A stretch of DNA of 64,000 bases, from contig OZ038378.1 in the NCBI GenBank assembly GCA_964036045.1, forward strand, positions 27,179,450-27,243,449, read 5' to 3'. Position numbers and translations under genes: made by a program. A model generated the notes under the pieces. That model did no database searches, was not told the DNA's origin, and saw only the letters and a list, made by a program, of their open reading frames with translations. Origin of the DNA: Eutreptiella sp. 'Long Island Sound 2002' (Eukaryota > Euglenozoa > Euglenophyceae > Eutreptiales > Eutreptiaceae). Positions 45,590 through 57,253 of this stretch are shown here, piece after piece (the first letter of the stretch is position 1; every line of letters begins with the position of its first letter).

Positions 45590-46050
45590 TGCTTGCTTGC
45601 TGCTTGCTTGCTGCTTGCTTGCTGCTAAACCTGGTAGGTCCACCCTAGACACTAAAAAGGGTTATAAAACCAAGACTGGTTCCACCAGCTCGGTGACCCT
45701 AGCCCTAACCCTAGCTCTAGCTCTCACCCTAGGCTAGGATCAGAGTGAGTGTTGGGGTCCAAAATGGAGTGCAATGATGTGGCAAAAGTAGCCATTAACC
45801 AAATGGGAGGATCTTGTTTAGCCCAATCAACATGGCTGGCATGGCCAAACCAAGTTGCTGCAAAGGTTAGGGTTAGGTTTATGGTAATGGTATGGTTAGA
45901 GGGACGGCAAGGGGAGGTAAGTGGAGCCTGTGCCCCCCCCCCCCCCCCAAACACCCCAAATCGCCCCACCTGGACCCCCCCCCCCCAAACCGACCCTCCC
46001 GGAGCCCCGCCCCCCCAAGTCCCTCCTAGACCCCCCCCCCCCAATCGCCC
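45590..46050 (+). repeat. CTTGCTG microsatellite, CCCTAGCC-like tract and poly-C
   Basis: GCTTGCTTGCTGCTTGCTTG near 45592-45632 is a short tandem run. CCTAGCCCTAACCCTAGCTC near 45700 and GTTAGGGTTAGG near 45867 are telomere-like but too short to be a chromosome end. From 45935 long C runs dominate. Confidence 0.6.
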
Positions 46051-46259
46051 CTCCTAGACCCCCCCCAATTGCCCCTCCCTGAATCCCCCCGCTCCAATGC
46101 CCCCCCCAAAGGGCCTCCGGTCAAAAGCTAGTTTGGGGGGGGGGGGGTAGTTGGCGTCCAGAACCGAGGGGTTGCCCCCCCCCCCCGGACATGTGCACCC
46201 GCTGGCTGTTCCTTCACTTGCGCACGGGGGGGGGGGGGGTGGTAGTTGCCACATGGGCA

Positions 46260-46518
46260 CTTCCATGTATTCCAAAGGTTGCAAGTGTGGGTCTGTGACA
46301 AGCAGCAGCACGCCCCATCTTTCGTCAGCAATGAGCGGCTCACGCACATCTTCCCACGTATTACTGCGGCCCTGCCGCAGGTCCGCAACATCCGGAACCA
46401 CGTGAGAGGCGTTCTGTCGATCCCGCCGCGGTGAGAGCCACTTTTCACAAATACCGCGCACACAATGGAGGAACTCCGGTGGCTTTGAGCCACGCAGCCC
46501 CCGCCATCGAGCACACAT
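46260..46518 (-). CDS. hypothetical protein fragment
   Basis: Unrecognised. A minus-strand frame of about 86 residues with protein-like composition (RSNTWEDVREPLIADERWGV, then LLLVTDPHLQPLEYMEVP). It runs into G/C-run sequence downstream where composition collapses. No stop or start is secure, so treat it as a remnant or a chance frame. Confidence 0.25.
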
Positions 46519-46657
46519 GGATTCCGGAGGCTATGGCCAGGCATCACCACGTAGCACCGCCGCGCAAACGGCCTAGAGCGCCGTCGCCGCCACCAGCACC
46601 AGCAAGGGCTTCACCACCATGTGAGTCTCGTGGAATCCATGCCGCATCTTGGAGCAC

Positions 46658-46930
46658 ACATGTACCACCGGTGGCTAGCATATAACATTGCAAGAGAGAG
46701 CAATATTCTTCCATCACCGGGGGCAATTTTGGGGGATACCCGGCGAGGTGCGTGCGATATGCTTCGGTGGGGCCGCTTCCACAATTTTAGATATAGCTGG
46801 GTGAGACCCCTGGAAAACCGCTCAAAAGTTTTGGCAGCCAGCTCGGGCCCCAAAACGCAACCAATATCGCTTGGAATGTTTCAGGGACCTTCCATCCGAG
46901 GTTCCATGGAACGCTCCGAAGAAATTTTGG
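46658..46930 (+). repeat. dispersed repeat R1, copy d (diverged)
   Basis: Begins TGTACCACCGGTGGCTAGCA and keeps GTGCGTGCGATATGCTTCGG, AAAAGTTTTGGCAGCCAGCT and CCAAAACGCAACCAATATCG. It has more substitutions than the other copies and lies just upstream of the second copy of the 3859-5863 gene family, as R1a lies upstream of the first. Confidence 0.75.
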
Positions 46931-46994
46931 TGGCATGTGAGGAACGTGAACCTATTGGAAGTAGGTCTGCCCCCCTATGGGCACCCCCCGCCTG

Positions 46995-48640
46995 AGAAGC
47001 ACCAACGGCGGCAGCAGAAGAAGCAGCAACGGCAGCAGCAGAAGAAGCAGCAGGTGAAGCCGCAGCACCAGAGGAGGCCGCGGCACAAGCAATAGCAGCA
47101 TCACCAACATTGGTGGCGGCAGTGGCAGGCGTGGCCGTGGCAGCGGTGCAAGTGCAGTACTGCCTGCGCCTTTGCACCAAGAAGAGCACGGACTCGGTGG
47201 CAGTGCAGGCCAGGTTCAACCCCGGCCCTGGGGTGGCCTGGCACACCAAGGCTGCCATCACCAGAAAGAACCCTAGGGAGGGTTGAAAATTTTTGGGGTC
47301 CTCCCCCTCGCATTCCGTGTGGCCCCGCTACAGCCGGCTGTTCGGGAAAATGGCTCGGGGTTCATACTTTTCTGGAGGTGACGGCCCAGGTGCGGGATCG
47401 GGTGCTAAAGCAGTTTAGGCAGCCCGCTGACCAGGTTAGGGTACCGAGGGGGAAGTTTGAGGAGGAGGTTAAGAAGTTTAAGGCTGCAGAGCAGTGGGTG
47501 CGGGAGATGTGCGGGGGTAAGAGGCAGGGGGGAGGGTGGCCTCAAGGACAAGGAGCGTAGGCTCAAAGACACTGCCACTGCCCATAGCAAAAAGGCAAAG
47601 GGGCTGCTGGTGCAGATGCGTGCCGCATGGGGGGAAGCCAAAAAGCGCCATCTCCTCAAGTCCCCCTTGCCCAAAATGCCTGCCTCCACTCTCCCTTTGT
47701 TTGGCAAGCAAATGGGACGTGGCTGCGGGGGGGGGGGGGGGATGTTGCACGGCATCGTTGTTGCCATGCATGCAAGAGGGTTTGAAGTTTATGACTTGGC
47801 AGGCACGAGCGCCTTCAAGTCAACCTGTGCGAAAATTCGCGCAAGGGGTGTTGCAGCTACCCTGCACACCAGCGCCCCGCATTGCAGTCAAAAAAATTGT
47901 TTATATATTGCAGTGCGGGTGTTGTTGTGGCACCTGCAACACCCCACAACAGAGTGGGCTAAAACCCCCCTCCTTAACAATTTGCCACGCTAGGGAGGGA
48001 GTGCAGGGCCATGTTTGATGCCGCAGCATCCAAGGTCAAGTTACCTGGGAACGTTGGCCTTCGGCACACTGGGTGGGCCCCCACTCTGCTGAAGGAGTTC
48101 GCGAAGGTGGCAGAGGAGTTGCCACCTGTGGGGGGCAAAGGGCCAGTGCCTTTTGCCCCCCTCACACAGAACATGGTTCCCCTAGTGGTGCTCCACGAGA
48201 TCGCGACTGCCACCCCCTCCCCCCCTTCAGACTCAGTCTGACTGTGAGTCTGAGTCCGACCCCGATGCCCGTGTGTCCTCTACGAGGGTGAAGGGGAAGA
48301 GGAAGAGGGCCTCTGCAAGGGGCACAGGAAAAAGAAGAAGGGGGTTGCTGCCCCCAGCCCCTAGACCTCCTGGAGTGGGACAGGGCCGGGGGCAGCGGGT
48401 GGGGGAAAGGGGGGGAGGCCAGAGGGGGCCCTCCCCCTTAGGATTGTGACGTCAGTCCGCAAAGTGCTGGACTACGTCAGGGGCACGGGGCACCGCCCCA
48501 AATCGTGGATGGAGCCCTTCCCTCTGTTGGATGGGACCCCAGCTAGTTAGGGGGGGGGGGGTCATCTTTCTGATCGTTCCTCCAGGGACCCAAGCCACAG
48601 GGTCCCATAAGCTAGAGGCAGAGGAGTCAGAGGACTGAGA
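46995..48640 (+). pseudogene. decayed paralogue of the 3859-5863 gene
   Basis: Blocks match the first copy in order: Ala/Glu-rich head, VAAVQVQYCLRLCTKK, RVLKQFRQPADQ (first copy LVLKEYRSPADR), KKFKAAEQWVRE, KKRHLLKSPLPKMPASTLP, FEVYDLAG, LHTSAPHCSQKNCLYIAVRV, RHTGWAPTLLKEFAKV, GPVPFAPL, and the end block RIVTSVRKVLDYVRG with HRPKSWMEPFPL. The frame changes at least five times, mostly at G or C runs, and there is a TGA near 47284. A TAG at 48548-48550 lies where the first copy has sense codons. It is a dead copy, or a live one damaged by homopolymer sequencing errors. Its function is unknown. Confidence 0.75.
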
Positions 48641-48654
48641 TTCATATTACTACA

Positions 48655-49800
48655 CCCCTCTCCCCTTAAATCTAGCTAACAAGCAAGCAAGCAACAAGCC
48701 ACAAGCAACAACAAGCACTTGTCCTTTCCGTTTTGGCCATTGCTCTGCCTCATCGCTCCGGGCTCTACTCTACTCTAGCCATCCTAGAGCCTAGGTGGTG
48801 CCCTTGCCAAATGCAAGTTTTGAGCCAAAAACTCACTGGTGGCGCCCCGGGGCGGGGCGGGGGGGGGGGGGGGGGCAAGTCGGGATGTGCCCTCCCAAAC
48901 CTGCGCATTTTGTGCCCCGAACCAGCCTTTTTTGGCCCAAAACGGCCCCGAAACGCAGTCATAACAGCCAAACAACGGCAAACGGTTTGTACACTTCACG
49001 TGCGCCTCCATTGCCCCGTAAACGAGAGCCCTTTCTGGCCCTCTAGCTCCACGATATGTCCGATAAACGGCCCAAAAATGGCCAAAAATGGCCTAAATGT
49101 GCATTGTTTGTGTCAATCGCGCCCAAAATGAAGAATGGGCCGTATCTTGGGCTACGTGGCTCCAAAACAAAATCCGAGGGCACCTAGTCCACCCGTAACC
49201 CCCCACTTTTAGTGGTTGTCAAGCCTCAGAATTGCCCAACGAGACGCCTACACCCATGTACCAGTGGTCATTTGGTTGAGCCGGAGGCCAGCACAGCCCG
49301 CGCACGGTTGGGGCCAACGGTGGGTCCACCCCGGTCCCCGGGGCGAAAAAAATCATTTTTTTCAAAGTTGTTCCTAGACCACTTGGCATGCTCGAAGAAG
49401 TGTTTTTAGGCCGTTCTGAGCCTGTGGTGGCGCGTTTTGGGCCATGGAAAATCCCAAAATGCCTTGAAAATGAATGGGCCGTTTCAAGACCAAAAAAGGG
49501 TCAAAAAGGGGTCAAAAATGCATTTTTGCAAAAGTGATCCTAGACCATATGGAATGCTCAAACAAGTGTTTTTAGCCCATTTTGAGCCCAAGGTTATGCG
49601 ACTTGGCCCATGGAAAGTGCCAAAATGCCTTGAAAACGGGCCGTTTTGGGACCAAAAATGGGTCAAAAATGGGTGCAAAATGCGTTTTTCCAAAAGTGAT
49701 CCTAGACTATTCCTGGTGCTCAAACAAATCAAAATGGGCGCATTCAAGCTCGTTTTGGCCCAGTTTAGCCCCTTCCTCCACATGTATGCACCAAGTTGTA
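48655..49800 (-). repeat. composite repeat D, reverse copy
   Basis: The reverse complement of the D block: it opens with TACTACACCCCTCTCCCCTT, passes CTCTAGCCATCCTAGAGCCT and AGTTTTGAGCCAAAAACTCA, then a series of about 160-bp units with GCTCAAACAAGTGTTTTTAG and GGGTCAAAAA words. Plus-strand copies are at 49985-51000 and 51235-52325. A poly-G run interrupts it near 48860. Confidence 0.85.
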
Positions 49801-49839
49801 CCCTTCGCACGTGAGCCGTATTGTGGAACCACCTAGACT

Positions 49840-49925
49840 TGGGGGAAGGGGTGTAGATACGAGGATATATATATATATATATATCCTCCAATCTACACCC
49901 CTCTCCCAACTCTAGGTGGCTCCAC
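49840..49925. repeat. palindrome with (AT)n core
   Basis: AGGGGTGTAGATACGAGGAT, an (AT)n run of about 20 bases (49864-49884), then ATCCTCCAATCTACACCCCT. The arms are imperfect reverse complements. It joins a reverse D copy on the left to a forward D copy on the right. Confidence 0.85.
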
Positions 49926-49984
49926 CACACGGCTCTAAGGTACGTGCGAAGGGCACAAAGTGGTGCATACATGTGGTGGAAGGG

Positions 49985-51017
49985 GCTAAACTGCGTCAAA
50001 ACGGGCTCAAAACGGGCTGAAAACACTTGTTTGAGCATCTCACATGGTCCGGGATCACTTTTGGAAAAACGCGTTTTTGACCCATTTTTGACCCCTTTTT
50101 GGTCCCAAAATGGCCCGCTTTCAAGGCATTTTGGTATTTTCCATGAGCCAAAACACGTCACCACGGGTGAAATGGGCTAAAACCACTTGTTTGAGCATCA
50201 TAAATGGTCCAGGATCATTTTTGGAAGAATGCGTTTTTGACCCATTTTTGACCCATTGTTGGTCCCCAAACGGGCCATTTTCAAGGCATTTTGGGATTTT
50301 CCATGGCCCAAAACGCGCCACCACGGGCTCAAAATGGCCTGAAAACACTTGTTTGAGCATCCCAAGCCGTCTAGGAACAACTTTGGAAAAAATCATTTTT
50401 TTCACCCCGGTGCGTGGGCTGGCCGGCCCTCCGGCTGCACCAAGTGACCGCTGGTACGGGGGTCTACGTGTCTCGTTGGGGGATTGTGAGGCTTGGAAAC
50501 CATAAAAAGTGGGGGGCTGCGGGTGGACTAGGTGCCCTCGGAATTCGTTTTTGAGCCACGTAGCCCAAGATACGGCCCGTTCTTGGTTTCAGGGTGCTGG
50601 GGCTTTTTGGCGCCTTTTGGGGCCATTTCCCGGACATATCGTGGAGTTAGAGGGCGCCGAAGATCCCTTGGTCACGAGAAAGTCAAGCCGCACGTGCAGT
50701 GTAGCGGCCGTTTGCCTTCGTTTGGCTGTTTTGAACCCTTACTAGGGCTGCTTTGGGCGAAAAATGGCTGTTTTTGGCCCAAAGTTGCACAGATTTGGGA
50801 GGGCACCTCCCGACTTGGCGCCCCCGCCCCGGGCGGCCACCGGTGAGTTTTTGGCTCAAAACTTGGATTTGGCAAGGCCACCACCTAGGCTCTAGGATGG
50901 CTAAAGTAGAGTCAAGCCCGAGGCGTTGGGAAGGTACAATGGCCAAAACAGAATGGTGATGTGCTTGTTGTTGTTGTTGCTTGTTGCTTGTTACCTAAAT
51001 TTAAGGGGAGAGGGGTG
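49985..51017 (+). repeat. composite repeat D, forward copy 1
   Basis: About two and a half 160-bp units (CACTTGTTTGAGCATC at 50025, 50185 and 50345) followed by a unique block with CCTCGGAATTCGTTTTTGAG, CGGACATATCGTGGAGTTAG and GGCTCTAGGATGGCTAAAGT, ending TTTAAGGGGAGAGGGGTGTA. It is nearly identical to copy 2. Open frames are not protein-like. Confidence 0.85.
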
Positions 51018-51158
<141 letters not shown>

Positions 51159-51234
51159 TCCAATCTACACCCCTCTCCCAACTCTAGGTGGCTCCACCAC
51201 ACGGCTCTAAGGTATGTGCGAAGGGCACAACGTG

Positions 51235-52325
51235 GTGCATACATGTGGTGGAAGGGGCTAAACTTGGTCAAAACAGGCTCAAAATGGGCTAAAAACACTT
51301 GTTTGAGCATCCCAAATGGTCCGGGATCACGTTTGGAAAAACGCGTTTTTGACCCATTTTTAACCCATTTTTGGTCCCAAAATGGCCCGTTTCCAAGGGC
51401 CAAAACACGTCGCCACGGGCTCAAAATGGGCTCAAAACACTTGTTTGAGCATCGTAAATGGTCCAGGATCATTTTTGGAAAAACGCTTTTTTGACCCATT
51501 TTTGACGCATTGTTCGTCCCAAAACGGCCCATTTTCAAGGCTTTTTGGGATTTTCCATGGCCCAAAACGCGCCACCAAGGGCTCAAAACGGCCTAAAAAC
51601 ACTTGTTTGATCATCCCAAGTCGTCTGGGAACAACTTTGGAAAAAATCTTTTTTTTCGCCCGGGGGACCCTGGTGGACCCACCGTTGGCCCCCACTGTGC
51701 GTGGGCTGGCCGGCCCTCCGGCTGCACCAAGTTGCCAGTGGTACTGGGGTCTACGCGTCTCGTTGGGCGATTCTGAGGCTTGGAAACCATAAACAGTGGG
51801 GTGTTGCGGGTGGACTAGGTGCCCTCGGAATTCGTTTTTGAGCCACGTAGCCCAAGATACGGCCCGTTCTTGGTTTTGGGGGTGTTGGTGCATATTGTGC
51901 AGTTTTTGGGGCTTTTTGGCGCCTTTTGGGGCCGTTTCTCGGACATATCGTGGAGTTAGAGGGCAACAAAGGTCCCTTGGTCACGAGAAAGTCAAGCCAC
52001 ACGTGGAGTGTAGCAGCGGTTTCCCTTCGTTTGGCTGCTTCGGACCCGTACTAGGGCTGTTTTGGTCCAAAATGGCTGTTTTTGGCCCAAAGCTGCGCAG
52101 ATTTGGGAGGGCACCTTCCGACTTGGCGCCACCGCCCCGGGCCGCCACCGGTGAGTTTTTGGCTCAAAACTTGGATTTGGCAAGGCCACCACCTAGGCTC
52201 TAGGATGGCTAAAGTAGAGTCAGGCCCGAGGCGTTGGGAACGCGCAATGGCCAAAACGGCACGGAGACGTGCTTGTTGTTGCTTGTTGTTGCTTGTTAGC
52301 TAAATTTAAGGGGAGAGGGGTGTAG
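51235..52325 (+). repeat. composite repeat D, forward copy 2
   Basis: Repeats forward copy 1 in the same order with few changes, giving a direct duplication of about 1.25 kb including the (AT)n junction. It ends at the next (AT)n run. Confidence 0.85.
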
Positions 52326-52327
52326 TA

Positions 52328-52371
<44 letters not shown>

Positions 52372-52402
52372 CTACACCCCTCTCCCCTTAAATTTAGGTA
52401 AC
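52326..52402. repeat. palindrome with (AT)n core
   Basis: GGGGTGTAGTAATATG, an AT run to about 52370, then ATTACTACACCCCTCTCCCC. The right arm is the reverse of the end of D copy 2 and stops 9 bases before the next start codon. Confidence 0.9.
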
Positions 52403-52410
52403 AAGCAACA

Positions 52411-55400
52411 ATGTGCCATGAGGACCACCTGCACCTTCCGCACGCGGGAGTAGGGCCCCACCAGCTGGACCACGTGTGGCTCACGGGGCTTTGCGACGTC
52501 TTCCGGCCGCAGCTGCCCGGTCCGTTGACTCACCGGCTAATACACCCGGTGCGCCGAAAGAAGGCCAGCAAACGCAATAGGCAGTCCGCTGCGGGGGACG
52601 TGTATGTGGTTGGCGGATACAGGGAGGAAGGATGGGACCCGGCCAACCCGGGGCTGTCCATGCCGTTCGTCCCGCTAGCAGCCCTCCTGTTTCTGTTGGG
52701 GGACGTCTTTGAGGGCTACCAACAGCAAGACGATCCGGCGTCCGTCCCCCTGCTCACTCCTCACGCCGGGGGCGGCATAAGCCCGCCACCACTGTGGGTT
52801 GTGCACGGGCGGCCAGCGTTTTCCAGGGCGTGCGCGGCGGTGCACAAGTGCAGCGAGTGGGCAATTGTTCTTCTGCTGCCGGCAGGCCCAATCCCGGATC
52901 CGGATGAGCACTCGGTCCCGGAAGTGGTCCGGATGTCCAACGTGCCGCACGATCCGCACGTCACCGTCACGTCGTTGCGTGAAGGCGGCGCAGTGGAGCA
53001 CGGGTCTGTGGTGGTATACCAGCCTTCCTGCTCCGCAACAGTTTGGGGAGCGGAGTATACCACCGCCCTGGACGCCATAAAGTCAGTCTGCGGATGTGAC
53101 CTGGCCTGGAGACCGCATGCGGTGTATCGACCGAGGGTGGTCCTGTCCCCGGAGCTCACGGCCTCCAGTGCGGCGTCCCTGGGAAAGGTGGTGCAGAGCC
53201 CCCACTCCGACGTGGCGTGGCTGGAGCCCCACCGGTACTGCTGGGTGCCGGTGGCGACTAAAGTCACATCGTCCGACGCGTCGCCCCAGGGAGACGACGC
53301 CACAAACGTGGCGGTGGCCAGCCACGGAATCCCCACGTGGACGGGTGCCATCTACGGCACGGTCCCGGAGGCAGAGATCATTGGCGCGGCGGCGTACTTG
53401 TTGCACACGCCCCCGTCAGCGTGCACGGTACACGTGGTGGATGCGTCCGTCATAGGAGCGCATCTCCGCAGGGCGCAGGAGGCCCTGTACCGTGGCATCA
53501 AGGGGCCGACATCACATCTGGTCAATCAGCACGCACTGAGCTGGATAGTGGAGGGGCTGCGGCGGCTGCCGCGCCGAGTTGGGGGGCCGCACCACTAGGT
53601 GGTGAGGCAGAGCTCGCACTTGGCGGCGGTCCCGCTCGAGGCACCGGACTCTGCCGCGGCCCGTGCAATGGCCCCGCCTGTCCATCTTGTCCTGCCAAAG
53701 GAGCACGCCATCCTCTTGGTGCCGGGGGATAATGGTGAGCTCGAGCCGCGTGTGCCATCCATGCAAGCCCTTCAGCAAGTCCGGGAGATGTAGTGGCGTT
53801 CGCTAGCGGCTCGCACCAGGGCGCACACGCCACTGGCTGGCGCCTGTGAGGCGATGCCCCTGGGAGCTGTACACCACGGCCCAACGCACAGGAATATGCT
53901 GCGGGCACGTGACGGTGGCTTGTCCACCATGCAGGTCATGCAACGGTGGAGACAGAAGCTCACGCGTATGGCAATACCAGCCCACCCCTGTATCTTCTGT
54001 GGGGGGCCGGAGGAGGACATTGGCCACATGCGCCTACTGTGTGCGCGAGACGAGGAGGTGGCTGGGCTCCTGTGCAGGCGTGTGGAGGAGTTCACGGCGG
54101 AGCTACCCCTGATGGACAGGGCGGTGGAGTTCGTGGCGTGGAGGGAGCACGGCTGCAGGTGGACTGAATCCCTGATGGCGGGTGTCGTCCCCGGGGACCT
54201 GAAGCGGCTGTTGGCTGCGATGCGAGCGGCGTCGTCCCGGGGCCCTGCCAAGGCCAGGCTCTTTGTGGAGGACATGGTCCAGATTGGGGAAGATGTGTAT
54301 GCCCGCAGGAACCATCGGCTCACCCAGATCATGCAGCTGCCAATGCAAGATCGAAGGAGAGCGGTATACGCGTTCCTGCGCGGTGACACACCCTTTTGCC
54401 CGCCGGCAGGGAGGATCCTGCAGCGTCCGCCGTGGAACCCGTTTGCCGGCCTCCCAGGCGACCTGCGGGCAACCTTTCAAAGGGCACCGCTGCACGCACT
54501 GCTGGTGTCGCGGTCGTGCATCGAGCATGAAGAGGCCCTGTCCTTGTTCCCTCACTGGATGGCGGCGGTGGCGCAGGCCTTCGACCAGTGGATCGGTTCC
54601 TGGGTGGCGCGGGACATCACGACATTCAGGGAGTGGTCCCGCGTGGTGTGGGCGCAGTCGTGGGCCCAGGTGCGTGGTACCAAGGTGAGAAGCCCTGACG
54701 GCTAGAGTGATCCCTGGCTTCAGGTGTACGCCAACCATCCAGCTGTGGGGAACGTCATGGGCTGGCCTCGCGAGGTGCTGCCGGTCCTTCAGCAACCTCT
54801 GTGCAGTCTCCCAATCCTGGCGGTGGCTGTCGTACTTGATGTGGGTACGTTGTGGCTGTATGACCGGCAACTGCGACGAGCCGTACCAGCGGTCACGGAG
54901 CAGCGGTCCATGGCAGTGTTAGTGGGCTCCAAGCAGCTGGCACGGGTACAGGGCAACGACGCGCAGGGCCACGTCACGGAGGCCATGTTCTCTCTGCCAG
55001 AAGGGGACGACCACGTGGCTGCCGATGCCCGTCACACCCTAGACACCCTGGGCCTCGAGGCGGTCATTGAGGCTCGGGCGGGAGGACAACGCTTGGTTCT
55101 GGCTTCCGCCAGGGGCCCGAAGCAGGACGGGGTTGATGTCATCGGGGAGGTCTTACGGGACTACGGTTGGGAGCTCCTGGCGCATGGCACGCACAGCCCC
55201 AAAGTGGCGCGGTGGCCCCGGCTGCTTGAGAGCCTGCCGGTGATGCCCGACGGGCGACCGATACTCCGCCCGGTGTCCACGTGGGAGGAAGCGAGGCGCA
55301 GCCCTCTCAGTTGTGCCACGGCACGCACGCTGGCGAGGGCTTTGCTCGGGCTCCAGGACGCGTGCTGCGATGTATGGCAGGACCTGTGGTCGCAGTGTTG

Positions 55401-55776
55401 TGCGGGTAGCTGCGTTCCATCGCGGTCTGTGCTTCCGCAGCGATGCCACAGGTGCGGGGAAACGGTGTCAGTTTGGGTTCATCAGTGTGCCTCCGCCCCG
55501 CTGTGCGGGACATGTAAGGAGCGTGCCGATAGGGGGTGGCCTAAGGCGAGGTGGGCACTGCGGCACTCTGGGCAGATGTCCTCAAGTGCCTGGAAGAATA
55601 TCCAGGATGGCCTGAAGAGCGTCCGAGTGGAAGGGGTACGGTGCCCTGGAGCGCCGTCTGCGGCCCTGCCCCTGATGCTGTGGTGGGCGGCTCTAGAGGG
55701 CGACTCACGGATACTGTGGTTGTGGCATCGCGGAGGAAATGGTGACGGCGTGGTGGGGGCCGGGGGTGCAGATTGA
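52411..55776 (+). CDS. retroelement-like protein with RNase H and CCHC zinc finger, three in-frame TAGs, 1121 codons
   Basis: One frame stays open from ATG 52411 to TGA 55774-55776 except for TAGs at 53596, 53791 and 54703. I infer an RNase H fold with catalytic residues Asp289 (SSDASP), Glu322 (PEAEIIGA), Asp344 (VHVVDASV) and Asp413 (APDSAAARAM). RNase H degrades RNA in RNA-DNA hybrids. The first TAG (codon 396) falls between the third and fourth residue. A zinc finger follows (CIFCGGPEEDIGHMRLLC, codons 527-544), like the zf-RVT module after RNase H in plant and algal LINEs. A second Cys cluster (CHRCGE, CGTC) is near codon 1012-1035. No reverse transcriptase is present, since the 5' side abuts an (AT)n palindrome. 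It may be the 3' half of a LINE or a domesticated piece. Confidence 0.6.
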
Positions 55777-57250
55777 TGGGGTTGGGAATTGTGGGTGCAC
55801 CAGCTACCGTCCCTACGCTGGACGCAGCGGAGGGGGTAGCGCCTGAGAAGCAGAGCCTTCGCGGCCTGATTGTGCGGTAATGGCAGGCGGCGTATGACGG
55901 CCAACGCCATGTGACAGGTCGTGCCGGCCTGATGGTGAGCCATACTGCCCCCGTGCATGAGGGTCGGACAGGGATGCTTCACCCGCGTGCCCCGGGTTGC
56001 CGCGTACAACAGTGAGGTGTCATGGGTCGTCCCGACCAGGGTAATAAGGCCCAAACCCGTGTAGGGTATTCCCATGGCACCGGGGTCTCTACTGGCGGCC
56101 CGGCTACGGCAGTAGTGGGGGTGGTTGCTCGGGATACTCCGGGGGTGCACGGAGTTGTCTGGGGGTTACGGCGTTGCGGCGCCCCCTGGGAGTGTTACAC
56201 GGGGTTGCGGGGTCAGCCTGCAGGCCCCGGGAGTGGCGACGAGGCGAAGATGTGTGCGTGGAAGGATATGACAGTGGGGTCGTCAGGGGGACAGTATGGC
56301 GGGCGTCGTGGGGATGGCGTGGCAGCCTGGGAGGGGCACTCACGGGGGGCACGTGGAGTTCCAGGTGACGGCGTACTGGAGTCTTGGGGGTAAACGCGGC
56401 GGTACTGGGATCCGTACGGTGGGGGTACGCGGCGGTACTAGGGAATCGTACAGTGGGGGAGCAGCGGGGAAGTTCCAGATGACGGTGTACTGGCGTCGTG
56501 GGGGTATGCGCGGCGGTACTGGGGACCGTATGGTGAGGGTGCGCGGCGGTACTGGAGGGCCATACAGTGGGGGCGCTACGGGGTTGCATGGCGGTACTGG
56601 GGTGTCCCCCTGACCCCTCTAACAACTCAGGGGGAGCGCGGGGGCATCCCCTGGCCCCGTTAACAAACTAGAGGGACCGTGCCTGCGGACATGTACATAG
56701 TCTACTCTCTGACCAAGGCCTTGTGGTTGCGGTGGTGCGTGTCGTGGCGGCTCGCAGGTGGCGTCGGCATGGCAACGGCGGTACTGCGTGGCGTCGTAGC
56801 GAAGAGTATGCGGTCGCCTCACCACTGTAACGGCTAACCCCTGGGGGGCGCCAGTCCGGTCGGCTAGAGGCGAGGAGGGGAGAGAAGCGGCATGCTGAGT
56901 GGTCCGGGGGGTGACGCGCGGGCCAATGCTATAAGTAGGCTCGCCACGTCGTCGGTGGGGGCCGAACCTGCGGCCTGGCCGCTGCTCTGGCGGAAGAGGC
57001 GCAACCACGGAAGCTGGCCAATCAGTGCAGGTAAGGGTCAAGGGTAGGCGCCAGGGCAATGTATGTGGGCCAGATGAGGTGCACCTGGTTACCACGGCCC
57101 GGGGCGAGCCTCTGGTGGGTACCCCTACAGGGGGTCGATAACCAAGCTACGGCACCCACCAGCCCGAGTCCCAGCCAGCGATATTCACGGGTTGTGCCAC
57201 TCCCGTCGCGTAGCGGCCGGCGTCCCCCCCTGTAGACCCTCAAGATATAT
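55777..57250. other. G-rich intergenic with GCGGTACTGG repeats
   Basis: No supported gene. At about 56360-56600 imperfect direct repeats carry GGCGGTACTGGG and GTGGGGGTACGC words, roughly 110 bases apart. Frames on both strands are open by composition. This could be the 3' non-coding end of the preceding element. Confidence 0.45.
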
Positions 57251-57253
57251 TAT

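Noticed and set aside
44556-45880. CCCTAACCCTAA-like runs as a chromosome end
   Set aside because: Only two or three units, interrupted and internal; at most an interstitial remnant.
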